A stretch of 64,000 nt of DNA from DATARH01 sp963789255 (GTDB lineage: Bacteria > Pseudomonadota > Alphaproteobacteria > ATCC43930 > CGMCC-115725), in contig CAWBJW010000002.1 in the NCBI GenBank assembly GCA_963789255.1, positions 1 through 64,000 of the forward strand. The letters run 5' to 3'. Below are positions 1 through 8,724 of the stretch, piece after piece. The notes under the pieces are model-generated. The model was not told where the DNA came from. It did no database searches and saw nothing but the letters and a program-made list of their open reading frames with translations. The position numbers and the translations under genes are program-made. Position 1 is the first letter of the stretch; each line of letters starts with the position of its first letter.

Positions 1-1011
1 ATCAAGCTGCGCCTGACCGACGCCGGCGGCGGCATCGGCGAGGTGCGCCTGTTCCTGAACGGGACGGTGGTGGTCAGCGCCGCCGCCATACCGCCTTCGA
101 ATGCCGGCTCGCCGGTCACGCGCAGCTATGCGATCCAGTTGGTCTCCGGCCCCAATGAACTGCGGGCCGTCGCGTTCAATGCCGATGACAGCATGCAGAG
201 CAATCCCGCCACCGCCGTCATCGCGGCGAAGCTGCCGGCGATCCCGAAGGCGAACCTTTACGCGGTCGTGATCGGCATCCAGCAATTCAAGAACGACCGC
301 TTCAACACCTTGAAATACACGGTCTCCGACGCCCAATTGTTTGCCCAAACCCTAAGCAAATATTCCGCGCCTCTGTTCCGCCAGATTGATGTCAAGTTGC
401 TGACTACACCGGAGGAAACGTCTCGCGACAGCATCATGAAAACGTTAAAGGCGATGAAGTCTGTCGTAAAGGCCGACGATCTCTTCGTCTTCTATGTGGC
501 AAGTCACGGACTGGTGGATGATGGCGAGTATTTCTTGATCACCTCCAATGTGGGTTCGGTATCGACGCAAGATCTGAAAGACAACGCGGTGAGCAAGGAA
601 GACCTGATGGCCTGGATAGCCAATATCCCCGCCAACAAGAAGCTGATGGTCATCGACACTTGCCACGCTGGAGCGGCATTGCAAACATCTCCCTCCACCC
701 GGGGAGGCTTGGACGATCTGACGGCCGTGAAGATCTTGAGCCGGGCGATGGGGACAACCACCCTGATGGCCAGCACCTCAGCCCAGGAAGCGCTGGAGGG
801 TTATCAGGATCACGGGCTCTTCACCTATGTCCTCGTCAATGGTCTCATGGGCCGGGGAGATGCCGACAAGAGCGGGTTTGTGAGCACATACGGACTTGCC
901 CATTATGTGGACCAAAAAGTCCCGACGCTCGCCATGAGCCACTTCAACCATGAACAATATCCCACCGTCGAGACCAACGGACAGGAATTCCCCATAACCA
1001 AGGTGCAGTGA
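1..1011 (+). CDS. Caspase-family (peptidase C14) protein, 5' end outside window
   Basis: The reading frame is open from base 1, so the start lies to the left of the window; GTG at 43 is merely the first possible start codon seen. The visible N-terminal stretch (GGGIGEVRLFLNG type) resembles the linker found in prokaryotic caspase-like proteins that carry WD40 repeats, which would lie outside the window. The caspase fold begins near YAVVIGI. The catalytic dyad is visible: His in YVASHG (about residue 155 counted from base 43) and Cys in IDTCHAG (about residue 207). These are cysteine peptidases cutting after Arg/Lys or Asp, often used in signalling or defence. The downstream lipoprotein lies on the same strand 159 bases on and could be a partner; that is inference. 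The substrate is unknown. Confidence 0.85.
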   Translation: MKLRLTDAGGGIGEVRLFLNGTVVVSAAAIPPSNAGSPVTRSYAIQLVSGPNELRAVAFNADDSMQSNPATAVIAAKLPAIPKANLYAVVIGIQQFKNDRFNTLKYTVSDAQLFAQTLSKYSAPLFRQIDVKLLTTPEETSRDSIMKTLKAMKSVVKADDLFVFYVASHGLVDDGEYFLITSNVGSVSTQDLKDNAVSKEDLMAWIANIPANKKLMVIDTCHAGAALQTSPSTRGGLDDLTAVKILSRAMGTTTLMASTSAQEALEGYQDHGLFTYVLVNGLMGRGDADKSGFVSTYGLAHYVDQKVPTLAMSHFNHEQYPTVETNGQEFPITKVQ

Positions 1012-1170
1012 CGCGCGACCTCGCACCGGGTGTGGAACGGCATCCCGCGCGTTGCGAAGCCGCTCAGCAATTCGGTCAGGGGTCAAGCGAGCGGCCGAGA
1101 CGCGAGGTGCAGAGAATTGCTGACCCATGCTAAAGTCGGGTGTGTCGTCTTTCGGGGGCCGTACCATCAC

Positions 1171-2838
1171 ATGCGACGCAAGAATTTTCGGGTCTCGACG
1201 ATCATCGTCATGACACTTGCCCTGGGCGGCTGTCAGTTGTTCGGCCCCAATTCTATTGGTGTCGGCCGTGACCGCTACAACAGCATTATCCAGTCGACGT
1301 CGATGGAGCAGATGATGTCGAACATCGTCCGCGTCTATCAGCACGAGCCGATCATGGTCATGGACGTGACCGAAGTGGACGCGACGCTGGCATTCGGCGG
1401 CTCGCTGACCGGCGCGACGACCAACATTGGTGCCAAAGCAGGCACCACCGGGGGCACCCTTGCCGGTCGGACGGGAAGCGCGGGTGGAACGCTGCAATAC
1501 GCGGAAACGCCGACCATCCGTTATCAACCGCTGCTCGGCCAGGCACTGGTCGCGCAGTTGGTCACACCGGTAAGCGTCGATGCCTTGGGGCTATTGTACG
1601 ATTCGTCCTGGCCCCTCGCGTCGATTCTGGATTTCGCGTCGGCCTATATGACACCCGACGTTAGCGAATTCTACTTGGCACTGGACACGATCCTCGAACT
1701 AGACCATCGAGATGCCCTGCAGATGGCGGCGGCGAAAACCGGCTTGCCCGAGCCGCCGCAACTTGCCGCGGAAAGCAAGTCGTCACGGCCGGGGGCAAAC
1801 CCTAAGCCGTCAGCGGACAGCAACGACTCATTGTTCATCTATCTCCGGCCGCCTCAGGCGAATAAGGCTAACAATCGCAACGATTTGTGGGCCAAGCAGC
1901 GCGTGGTTCAGCTCTGGATACGACTGCTGAGATTTTACGCCGGAACCCAGCCGCCATTTCACCCCGTTTTGTCGTCGGCGAGCCTGTGTGCGCAAATCGG
2001 ATTGTCGATGACCCAGGCTCGCACGTCCGATGAATTGAGAACGTGGGACATCAATATCCGCACGAAGTCGGAACGGGATCTGGCTGATGCGCGCGACTGC
2101 CTGCCGGAATCAATCGAACTGCGCGTCGTCCCGCAGCCCGCAATTCGTGCCCTACCCAACGGCGGCAAGAAGCCGGAAGCCAATGCGGTCAAGCTTGTCA
2201 CCTCCGGGCCGCTGATGCGGACATATTCCGCGCTGGGCATCATGAAGAATGCAATCGAGCGGCCGCATCCGAAGATCGAATTGGTTACCCCCGAGCGCTA
2301 TAACGAGATTCGCAACTCACAAACGCATCCCTGGAACGACGATCTTGATACGCTGAGTTACTACACGCTGTTACCGGAGGATGAGGATTCCATCGATTGC
2401 CCGGAGCAGCTTAAGACCAAGGGGTGCGATGATCCGCCGCTGGGCGACAAAAATAGCTTCGCCTCAGCGACACAAACCATCACCCAGTGGCTCCGGCAGC
2501 ACGCCGATTATCAGAAGCCGACCGATCCGGCGACGGATCTCTATCGGGGTGATCTCTTCGTTTATGAAAAGCCGGGCGAAGACGTGCTCGATGATGAGCA
2601 TATCCGCTACAGCCGTCGGCTCGGCTTTCTCCGCCGCTATATCCTGATCGTCGTCAACAATGCTCCGCCGCCGAGATCGGCCTACGTCGCCTATAATGAT
2701 GGCGGCAGATGGTATTACATTAGCGGCGACGACCCGGTGTCACAGAAGAATTTTGATTTGCTGTCGCTGTTCATGACGATGATGGCGGTGCCGCCATCAA
2801 CCCAGCCGCTGTCGCCGGTGATCAACGTCGGCGGCTGA
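1171..2838 (+). CDS. Large hypothetical lipoprotein (555 aa)
   Basis: I place the start at ATG 1171 and not further upstream because the protein then begins with a classical lipoprotein signal: basic MRRKNF, a hydrophobic stretch, and a lipobox LALGGC, so Cys at about residue 20 would be lipidated. The mature part starts with an QLFGPNS region, has a Gly/Thr/Ala-rich low-complexity stretch around residues 85-115, and a Pro/Ser/Asn-rich linker around 210-230; the remainder looks globular. I recognise no enzymatic motif. It follows the caspase-family gene on the same strand and may belong to the same transcription unit. Location is likely the outer or inner membrane periplasmic face. Function unknown. 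Confidence 0.75.
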   Translation: MRRKNFRVSTIIVMTLALGGCQLFGPNSIGVGRDRYNSIIQSTSMEQMMSNIVRVYQHEPIMVMDVTEVDATLAFGGSLTGATTNIGAKAGTTGGTLAGRTGSAGGTLQYAETPTIRYQPLLGQALVAQLVTPVSVDALGLLYDSSWPLASILDFASAYMTPDVSEFYLALDTILELDHRDALQMAAAKTGLPEPPQLAAESKSSRPGANPKPSADSNDSLFIYLRPPQANKANNRNDLWAKQRVVQLWIRLLRFYAGTQPPFHPVLSSASLCAQIGLSMTQARTSDELRTWDINIRTKSERDLADARDCLPESIELRVVPQPAIRALPNGGKKPEANAVKLVTSGPLMRTYSALGIMKNAIERPHPKIELVTPERYNEIRNSQTHPWNDDLDTLSYYTLLPEDEDSIDCPEQLKTKGCDDPPLGDKNSFASATQTITQWLRQHADYQKPTDPATDLYRGDLFVYEKPGEDVLDDEHIRYSRRLGFLRRYILIVVNNAPPPRSAYVAYNDGGRWYYISGDDPVSQKNFDLLSLFMTMMAVPPSTQPLSPVINVGG

Positions 2839-2881
2839 CGGCGCCCGGCAATTTACAGGACGTGGTGTTACACTATGCGCC

Positions 2882-3100
2882 ATGAACGAGTTCGTCCCGA
2901 TCAAGGCACCTCGAACCGCCGTTTCGGTCTCCGGCAACGTCGTCGTGCCGGCCGCGATCGCCGGCGCCGGCGAGCACGCCGTCCGCCGCTTCCTCGAATT
3001 CTTTGCCGCGACGATCCGTAACCGTAACACGCGCGAGGCTTATTACCGGGCCGCGTGCTCGTTCTTCGCCTGGCTCGATGCGGCGGAAATTGCGGCGCGC
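2882..3100 (+). pseudogene. Truncated tyrosine recombinase, N-terminal fragment only
   Basis: Starts at ATG 2882. About 70 residues match the N-terminal SAM-like core-binding domain of phage-type integrases: FLEFFAATIRN, then NTREAYYRAACSFFAWLD. The similarity stops near base 3100, where the frame runs into the promoter side of the convergent DUF736 gene and becomes meaningless. The catalytic domain (R, H-x-x-R, Tyr) is absent, so the product cannot recombine DNA. The break probably marks the left edge, or an internal deletion junction, of the mobile region that extends to about 26.7 kb. It is not the same family member as the intact integrase at 25.4-26.7 kb, since the N-terminal sequences differ. 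Confidence 0.7.
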
Positions 3101-3215
3101 GACGGTGAGCGGCGTACCGGTGTCGAGGCAGCGGAATTGCGTTGTCATTGTCGTTCTCCTTTCTTTGCGAAACGGGAAGCGGCCCCGGCTTGAAGACCGA
3201 GGCCGCGTCGGCCCG

Positions 3216-3509
3216 TTATTGGCGGGTCCAGACCAGGGCGTGACCCTTATCCATCTCGACCAGGCGGGCGAGGATCGGCGTGGCGAAGCTGGGATCGTCC
3301 AGCTTGACCGAGAGGTACGCTTTGCCTTCCTTGCTGGTCGCCGACCAGGCGGCCCCGATTTCAGCAGCGCCCCCGTAGACCCGGAAGTCCGGGGCTTTCT
3401 CGCTGGTCTTGTCGATCGGGGAGATCGTGACCTTGGACTTGACGGTGAGGGTCGTGAGCGAGCCCACGAAAGACCCGTCCTGCTTGGTGAAAGTTCCAAT
3501 GGTAGCCAT
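3216..3509 (-). CDS. DUF736 family protein
   Basis: 97 residues beginning MATIGTFTKQDGSF, with the family hallmarks SPIDKTSEKAPDFRVY and EIGAAWSATSKEGKAYLSVK. The family is small, cytoplasmic, of unknown biochemical role, and is nearly always encoded on plasmids and integrative conjugative elements of Alphaproteobacteria. A good ribosome binding site (AGGAGAACC) precedes the ATG. A GC-rich inverted repeat lies just downstream (about 3179-3206). The gene is convergent with the truncated integrase. A paralogue lies at 4577-4870. Confidence 0.9.
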   Translation of the reverse strand: MATIGTFTKQDGSFVGSLTTLTVKSKVTISPIDKTSEKAPDFRVYGGAAEIGAAWSATSKEGKAYLSVKLDDPSFATPILARLVEMDKGHALVWTRQ

Positions 3510-4282
3510 GTTGGTTCTCCTTTGTTTGTCTGACCGCTTGATTGCTGCCCGACAGCGAACCGTAAAAACGGGGAGCCTTGGCGGCAGAGGGGCGAGACGC
3601 GGAGGGGGATCACCCGGCTTGGCAGGGAGCGCAGTGACCGAAAGCCGGGGACACCGCGGCGAGGGCGAAGCCCTTGTCCTGCCGGCGCTGAGGTCCGTTT
3701 TAGGTTTCGCGCATGGCGGGCTGTAATCGTGATAAGGCGGTCTGACACGGGAGGAACGACAAGGCGTCTATCGAGGAAGGCCAAGCGGGATGGTGAATGA
3801 GGAAGGCTCACCCCCGGCAAATCTTCAGGCCAAGGTCAACCCCGGCGGCTCAGAGGCGTTAGGCCGGATTCAATTCGGGATGTGCGGGGCGGAGATCGGA
3901 TAGCGCGGCAAGGGACGAACAGGGCAAAGCTGCTCGCTCGGCCACCGATGTGGATGACGCGAACCGTCGATTTACTGCCGCCATCGAGACCCGTCACGCA
4001 CTGTCGGACGCTGCCGCACGCGACGCGGCTTGGGCTGGAAGCCGGGCCGCTCCGGATTGCCGCTCTCGACGTGGAGAATTTCGAGCAACGGGAAGCTCGC
4101 GCCCGCTGACAGGTCAGCGCACTCGTTCAAAGAGTTCCTCAACATCGCATCCTCTATCGCGGGCCGCGCCGCAAGGACGCGGACGAGGCAAGAGCCAATG
4201 GTTGGCGGGCTGGCGCCTCTTGCCAGACCGGACGCGAACATTTACAGAACATACGAGGCAGTTCAACCGCCGGAGCGCGCCG
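3510..4282. other. No convincing gene
   Basis: 773 bases upstream of the first DUF736 gene. Open frames exist on both strands but they are arginine/serine/glycine-rich frames typical of GC-rich noncoding or shadow sequence, and none resembles a known family. The region probably contains the promoter and leader of the DUF736 gene and debris from rearrangement of the element. Confidence 0.5.
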
Positions 4283-4510
4283 ATGGTCCCCCTCTACGCC
4301 GCGCGGATTTCCGATCTTGGCGCGGGCGATATCGTCCAGATCGAATGCGTCTGCGGGCACGTCACGCTCCTGACGGCGCAGATGCTCGCCACGGCGGGCG
4401 CGCCTGCGGACCAGAAGCTGGTCAACCTGTCCGCGCGGCTGCGGTGCCGGGAATGCGATGAGCGAGCGCGCGCCATCGTGTCGGTCAAGTGGCGCGAAGA
4501 GCGAGGATAA
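4283..4510 (+). CDS. Small conserved-looking protein with a CxC...CxxC metal-binding-like pattern
   Basis: 75 residues starting MVPLYAARISDL. ATG 4283 is chosen because sequence upstream in the same frame is low complexity while this part looks globular. Two cysteine pairs are visible, IECVCGHV near residue 22 and LRCRECDE near residue 55, the spacing of a small zinc ribbon. Small zinc-ribbon-like proteins of this size occur beside DUF736 genes on alphaproteobacterial elements. The gene is convergent with the second DUF736 gene and the two stop codons are only 66 bases apart. Role unknown; nucleic acid binding is a guess from the zinc-ribbon shape. Confidence 0.6.
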   Translation: MVPLYAARISDLGAGDIVQIECVCGHVTLLTAQMLATAGAPADQKLVNLSARLRCRECDERARAIVSVKWREERG

Positions 4511-4548
4511 GGTGTAGATGCGCCGAATTCCGCCGCGAGGCGGGAGAA

Positions 4549-4568
4549 GCCCCGGCTCGAACCGGGGC
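4549..4568. terminator. GC-rich hairpin between convergent genes
   Basis: A perfect 7-bp stem (GCCCCGG / CCGGGGC) with a 6-base loop sits between the stop codons of the small zinc-ribbon-like gene and the second DUF736 gene. There is no T tract on either strand, so it is a possible bidirectional barrier and not a classical intrinsic terminator. Confidence 0.4.
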
Positions 4569-4576
4569 CATCCGCA

Positions 4577-4870
4577 TCAGCGGCTCCAGAGGACGGCGGG
4601 ACCGCTCGCGTTCCTGTAGAGATTGCAGCACACCGGGGCGGGCTGGCTTGGATCGGAGAGCTTGAGGAAGAGATATTCGCCGCCGCTCTTCGAGGTTCGC
4701 GACCAGGCCGCGCCCACCTCGCGCTTGCCCTCGAGAATGCGGTAATCCGGCTGCTTCCCGCTGCGGTCGCGCAGCGGCACGAACTTGATCCTGGCCTTGA
4801 GCGTCGGGGTTTCGAGAGTGCCTTCCTGACCGAAGAGGTCGTCTTGGCGGAAAGAGCCGATCGTTGGCAT
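4577..4870 (-). CDS. DUF736 family protein, second copy
   Basis: 97 residues from ATG 4870 (MPTIGSFRQDDLFGQEG). It shares the family layout with the copy at 3216-3509: a short N-terminal motif, a central PDYRILEGKREVGAAWSRTSKSG block and a C-terminal LSDP...LYRN part. A longer frame upstream of 4870 exists but the family start is the MPTIGSF methionine. Two diverged DUF736 copies side by side are common on alphaproteobacterial integrative elements. Function unknown. Confidence 0.9.
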   Translation of the reverse strand: MPTIGSFRQDDLFGQEGTLETPTLKARIKFVPLRDRSGKQPDYRILEGKREVGAAWSRTSKSGGEYLFLKLSDPSQPAPVCCNLYRNASGPAVLWSR

Positions 4871-5457
4871 GGTGTATCCCTTTCGATGCGGGAGACCGCC
4901 CCTGCGGCCTCGATTGCGCACCGCCCGGCGCCGCCGGCTGGCATCGATCAACACCCCCTCCTTTCCGGGGGTTCGGGAATTTTGCCGCGCAGCGGTCGCG
5001 AGGAATGGCCCGCCGGGTCAGGGGAAAATTGCTGTTGAACGAAGCCGGAGCAACGCGACAAGGGCCAAGGCGTAAGGTTGCGCGTCAGGAGAGAGGTCTG
5101 CAATGGGGTGAGGCGGTCTTCCCCGAAAGGGACCTTGCCAAAGACCGGGCGGCTCAAGGAAACGAACGGCGAAAGAGGATGCCTCGAACATCGTGGCGTG
5201 AGAGATCGAGCGCAGGCTGGTTGCGGACGGCGCCCGGCCGATTTTTTACGACATGCGGCCTGCGACTTGCCGGCAGAGTTATGTCAAAGGGTTCAATTCG
5301 ATGGTCAACAGCGTATATAACGGCTGGCGCTTCGAAGACCTCTGGCTCGAAAAATAATGCGCTTCCGCCGTTACAGGCGACGCGGCACCCCCTCTCCGGG
5401 GAGAATGCCGTTGAGCTCCCACGAACATCCCCATGTTATCACTCCAGCGGGGCTACA
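4871..5457. other. Intergenic, no convincing gene
   Basis: Open frames cross this stretch but none gives a recognisable or compositionally reasonable protein. The GC content falls toward the right end, where the AT-rich membrane protein gene begins, so a junction between foreign segments probably lies here. Confidence 0.45.
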
Positions 5458-6926
5458 ATGAGCGTATCAGCAGCTACTGCCGTCACTCCTTCGTGGCTGA
5501 CATGTGACCGTATGAAGGACATCGGGGCGTTCGGTCTCAACGTGGTCTGGGCGATCGCGCTTATCCTAGCTATTGTAATCGTTGCAGGCAAATTCATCAC
5601 ATTTGCGCTCGGCAATAACGTAGAAGTGACAACCTCTTTGTTCTACGCGGCGCTATTTGTTTTGCTCCTATACCTTTCATTGATATCTGAGGGGCTCGTG
5701 ATTGCCATTTCAAAAATAATTGAATATGATGATGACAATCTTTCTGGTTTTCTGGAAACACACTTCGGTATATCAACTGGGACAGCCTCTTTTGTTCGAC
5801 AATCTCGAAATCAATCCACAGGGTTCTTGATAGGCCAACCCCTCGTATCACTTGCTATTGTGACAGCCATTACCGTAATGCTCGACCATTTGACGGTTGA
5901 TTACACCAACGTATTCCCGGCAACGTTGGCTACTAGCTATCCCCGTGCATCCTATTGGATTATATTTGTGCTTTCTAACACGGCGATTTCGGCTGTCGTT
6001 TCTACCGCCATTCTATATTGGTTTGGCCAGGGTCTGCCACTTCTGCTAGCTAAACACAGTTCGATAGGTTTTCTGAGAACTCCTTGGAGTTCCGCCCTGT
6101 TCTTTGGGGTGCGGTTCTTTTGTCTAAGTGTGGTATATCCTTGCCAAGTGAGTGGATAACGCAGGTCTTAAAAAATCGGGGCTCGTTTAAAGTCATAGAT
6201 GAGGGGCGCATTGCTGCGGGAGATGAGGTGGTATTCAAATCACTCTCCTCATATTATGGGTTCTATGTCGCGGAGCGAACGATCGAGATTTCGCCGAATG
6301 CAGATAAGGTATCAATCTCCGATACGACCACCTACGCCTATACCAGACCGGTCGGAGAGATTTTCCATGTCTTCAAGTTACCCCGAAACCAAAGCACAGC
6401 GGACACCATTAAGGTCGATCGAACGTTTCTCACTTCATCTCTTCGCCCGGAAAATCCAGAAACATTTATCTGCAGTAAAAAAACAGCCAAGCGAAAAGAC
6501 GGCACTGATGGTAAGAACGATCAGGATTGGGAGAGTATCTATTTGGAGGACATATACGCTACTCGAACATCGGTACCTCAAGAGAGTAAGGTTATGCTGG
6601 GCGAACCATTATTTAGAACAGTCGCGACGTATCAACGACCACCATTTGACAAAAGGTCAGGCCACCAAGATAAGTTGTATTTTAATATTGATGCCCCTAC
6701 CAGGATTTTGAACGTAGTTATCAATAAGGCGGATGGAGAGAATATTCAGGAATATGATTTAAAATTCGCAATGCCGGAAGACATCGAATATAGCCAAGTG
6801 CGACGATCCGTTCAGCGAACTCAACCAATCAAAAGACACGAAGGTGAAAAATCGATATTAGAATGCCGCTTCCCGCCCTTAAGCGTGGTGGGGGAACTTA
6901 CGGTAGATGCGCGCGCCACAGTTTAG
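5458..6926 (+). pseudogene. AT-rich membrane protein gene with one frameshift (about 489 aa if repaired)
   Basis: The first part starts at ATG 5458 and carries several hydrophobic segments (NVVWAIALILAIVIV; FYAALFVLLLYLSLI; LVSLAIVTAITVMLDHL; YWIIFVLSNTAISAVVSTAIL). The frame then fails at the G tract 6106-6109. Adding one G there joins it smoothly (LFFGGAVLLSKCGISLPS) to a second frame of about 270 residues ending at 6926, a soluble domain rich in charged and beta-type sequence. So the gene is probably one membrane-anchored protein interrupted by a one-base deletion, real or from sequencing. Base composition is clearly more AT-rich than its neighbours, indicating separate acquisition. I recognise no family. 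Two overlapping genes is the alternative. Confidence 0.6.
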
Positions 6927-7111
6927 GGAGCCGGGGTTTCTGGAGGTGAGACCGCAGGGGAAACAGGGCGGGTCGGTGCGTCGTCTTCCACCATACGTGG
7001 TTCCCCGCGCGAGGCCGGTATATACAACGTCACCGACCCATCGTCGTTTCTCGTTTCCTCTACCGTGTTTGGGGTGATGCTGGTTCTAGGCCTGAGCGGT
7101 TCAATCGGCAT
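6923..7111 (-). CDS. Small hypothetical protein (62 aa)
   Basis: ATG 7111 is preceded by an AAAGGG ribosome binding site six bases upstream. The product is short, hydrophilic and proline-rich, with a central NDDGSVTLYIPAS segment that looks like a small beta hairpin. It overlaps the end of the convergent AT-rich gene by four bases. No family recognised; it may be a cargo gene acquired together with that neighbour. Confidence 0.45.
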   Translation of the reverse strand: MPIEPLRPRTSITPNTVEETRNDDGSVTLYIPASRGEPRMVEDDAPTRPVSPAVSPPETPAP

Positions 7112-7419
7112 GTTGTTGCCCTTTCTGAGTGGCTGGATAGATAACCCGTGCGTATCCCCGGGCTCATGATGTTTCAAGCACTATATTTCTTAAGGTGGGC
7201 CTTACCGCGTTCAAAGTCAAGTGCCAAATCATTGATATAACGATACATTTCGGATGCTGATGAATTCCTCATTTAATCACGAGTGGAAGTTGCGCCGGAC
7301 GGCGCGTACCTGGGTCGCGCGCAGCTTGAGGCGCATACCGGATCTTGCCGGAACTGAACCTGGGTTAACGGCGGCTCACCTCCGCCCAGAAGCAGCCAGT
7401 CATCCGGGAAGGACGCCGC
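7112..7419. other. Intergenic, nothing recognised
   Basis: The stretch holds the upstream region of the small minus-strand gene and the 3' flank of the DUF2493 gene. I see no RNA gene or clear terminator. The left half remains AT-rich and the right half returns to the GC-rich composition of the element backbone, so a composition border lies near 7260. Confidence 0.4.
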
Positions 7420-8376
7420 TCACGCGGCGCCCTCAGCGCTGTGGCGCCACACCGGGATGCCGAGCTTCCTGGCCTTGTCGGTGAGGTTGGCGGAGATGCC
7501 TGAGCCGGGGAAGGCGACGAGACCGGCGGGCAGCGCTTCGAGCATCTGATCGTTGCGCTTGAAGGGCGCGGCCTTGGCGTGCCTGGTCCAGTCGGGCTTG
7601 AAGACGATCTGCGCGACCTTGTGGTGATCGGCCCAACAGGCGGCGATGCGCTCGGCGCCTTTCGGGCTGCCGCCATGCAGCAGCACCATGTCCGGGTGCT
7701 TGGCGCGCGCCTTGTCGAGGACGGCCCAGATGCGCTGATGATCGTTGCAGTCCATGCCGCCGGTGAAGGCGATCCGCGTTCCGGCCGGAATGCGTAGCTC
7801 GGTCTCGGCGCGGCGGCGGGCGGCGAGGTAGTCGCGGCTGTCGATCACGGCGGCGGTGAGGGTGCGGTGGTTGATGACGGAACCCGCGCGCGGGCGCCAG
7901 ACGGAGCCGGTGGTAACCTCGAAGAGGTCGGCGGCGTGGTCGCGGAAGGATTCGAAGCTGTTGCGCCGTTCGAGCAGGTTCTGGCCCTGTTCGAGCAGCC
8001 GTTCGAGTTCGACCGACTTGAGTTCGGAGCCGTCCTGTTCGGCCTGGCTGCGCCGCTGCGCCTGTTCGTTGTCGTCGAGAGTGCGTTCGACGCGGTCGAT
8101 CTTGCGGTGGAAGAGGTTGACGACCGACCAGAGCAGGTCGGGCAGATCTTCTTCGAAGCACGTATCGGACAGCATCGCGCCGAAAGCGTCGAAGATTTCG
8201 GCGAGCTGGGCCTGTGCCATTTCCGGCTCCGGCAACGGCCGCGGGTCGGGCTCGCCCTGGCCGGGGCGGTAACCGTAGAGCGCGAGGTTGTCGAGGATAT
8301 GCGCGGTCGGCGAAGCGGCATGATGTTCGTTGTCGGTGTCGGCGTCGAAGCCGGGGAATGGGTTGTCGTTTGTCAT
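7420..8376 (-). CDS. DUF2493 domain protein (YspA/SLOG-like), 318 aa
   Basis: Start at ATG 8376 (MTNDNPFPGFDADTDNE). Residues 1-200 are an alpha-helical, charge-rich region. The C-terminal 120 residues are the DUF2493 domain: RIAFTGGMDCNDHQRIWAVLD, then LLHGGSPKGAERIAACWA, VFKPDW, and a terminal LTDKARKLGIPVW. The domain belongs to the SLOG superfamily of Rossmann-like nucleotide or ligand-binding proteins; the GGSPKGAE loop is the expected phosphate-binding site. It is a constant member of alphaproteobacterial element maintenance modules, next to the Toprim and strawberry-notch genes as here. Likely cytoplasmic, acting on a nucleotide-derived ligand; exact role unknown. Confidence 0.85.
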   Translation of the reverse strand: MTNDNPFPGFDADTDNEHHAASPTAHILDNLALYGYRPGQGEPDPRPLPEPEMAQAQLAEIFDAFGAMLSDTCFEEDLPDLLWSVVNLFHRKIDRVERTLDDNEQAQRRSQAEQDGSELKSVELERLLEQGQNLLERRNSFESFRDHAADLFEVTTGSVWRPRAGSVINHRTLTAAVIDSRDYLAARRRAETELRIPAGTRIAFTGGMDCNDHQRIWAVLDKARAKHPDMVLLHGGSPKGAERIAACWADHHKVAQIVFKPDWTRHAKAAPFKRNDQMLEALPAGLVAFPGSGISANLTDKARKLGIPVWRHSAEGAA

Positions 8377-8724
8377 GTGCGGGTCCTTTCTCTGCAATCG
8401 GCCACGCCCATCGCGGCCTTCACGGGCGATCCCTTGCCAGAGGCGGAGCCGCCCTGGACCCGCCGCCACCCCCTCTTGGGGTGGCAAGGGCCGAAGCGCA
8501 GCGGAGGATGAAGCCGGACGGCTATTTTGTTTCGCGCTGCAAAGCCGGGTGAAACCCGGCGGCGGAAAATAGTCGTCCGGCGACATTCCGGGGCGGCTCA
8601 GGGCGGCGCTGCCGCCCGGCGCCTCTGGCAAATCGCCCGCTCGGGAAGGCCACTTGGGCGCGCTCTCTGCAGGAAGGTCCCGCTTCTGCCACGCCCCGTT
8701 CCCGGTGCATGTCGGCGGCGACGA
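8377..8724 (-). promoter_or_regulatory. Structured leader between Toprim and DUF2493 genes
   Basis: 348 bases without a gene. An imperfect inverted repeat (GACGGCTATTTT near 8518 and AAAATAGTCGTC near 8567) brackets a smaller perfect hairpin GCCGGGT-gaa-ACCCGGC at 8544-8560. The minus-strand RNA ending at the DUF2493 start also contains CCGATTGCAGAG, similar to CCGATTGCGAGAG upstream of the small gene at 14343-14721. It is probably a 5' untranslated region with attenuation or processing potential. Confidence 0.4.

Noticed and set aside
778..1527. 249-codon minus-strand frame across the caspase-lipoprotein junction
   Set aside because: It overlaps both well-supported plus-strand genes antisense and has no recognisable protein features.
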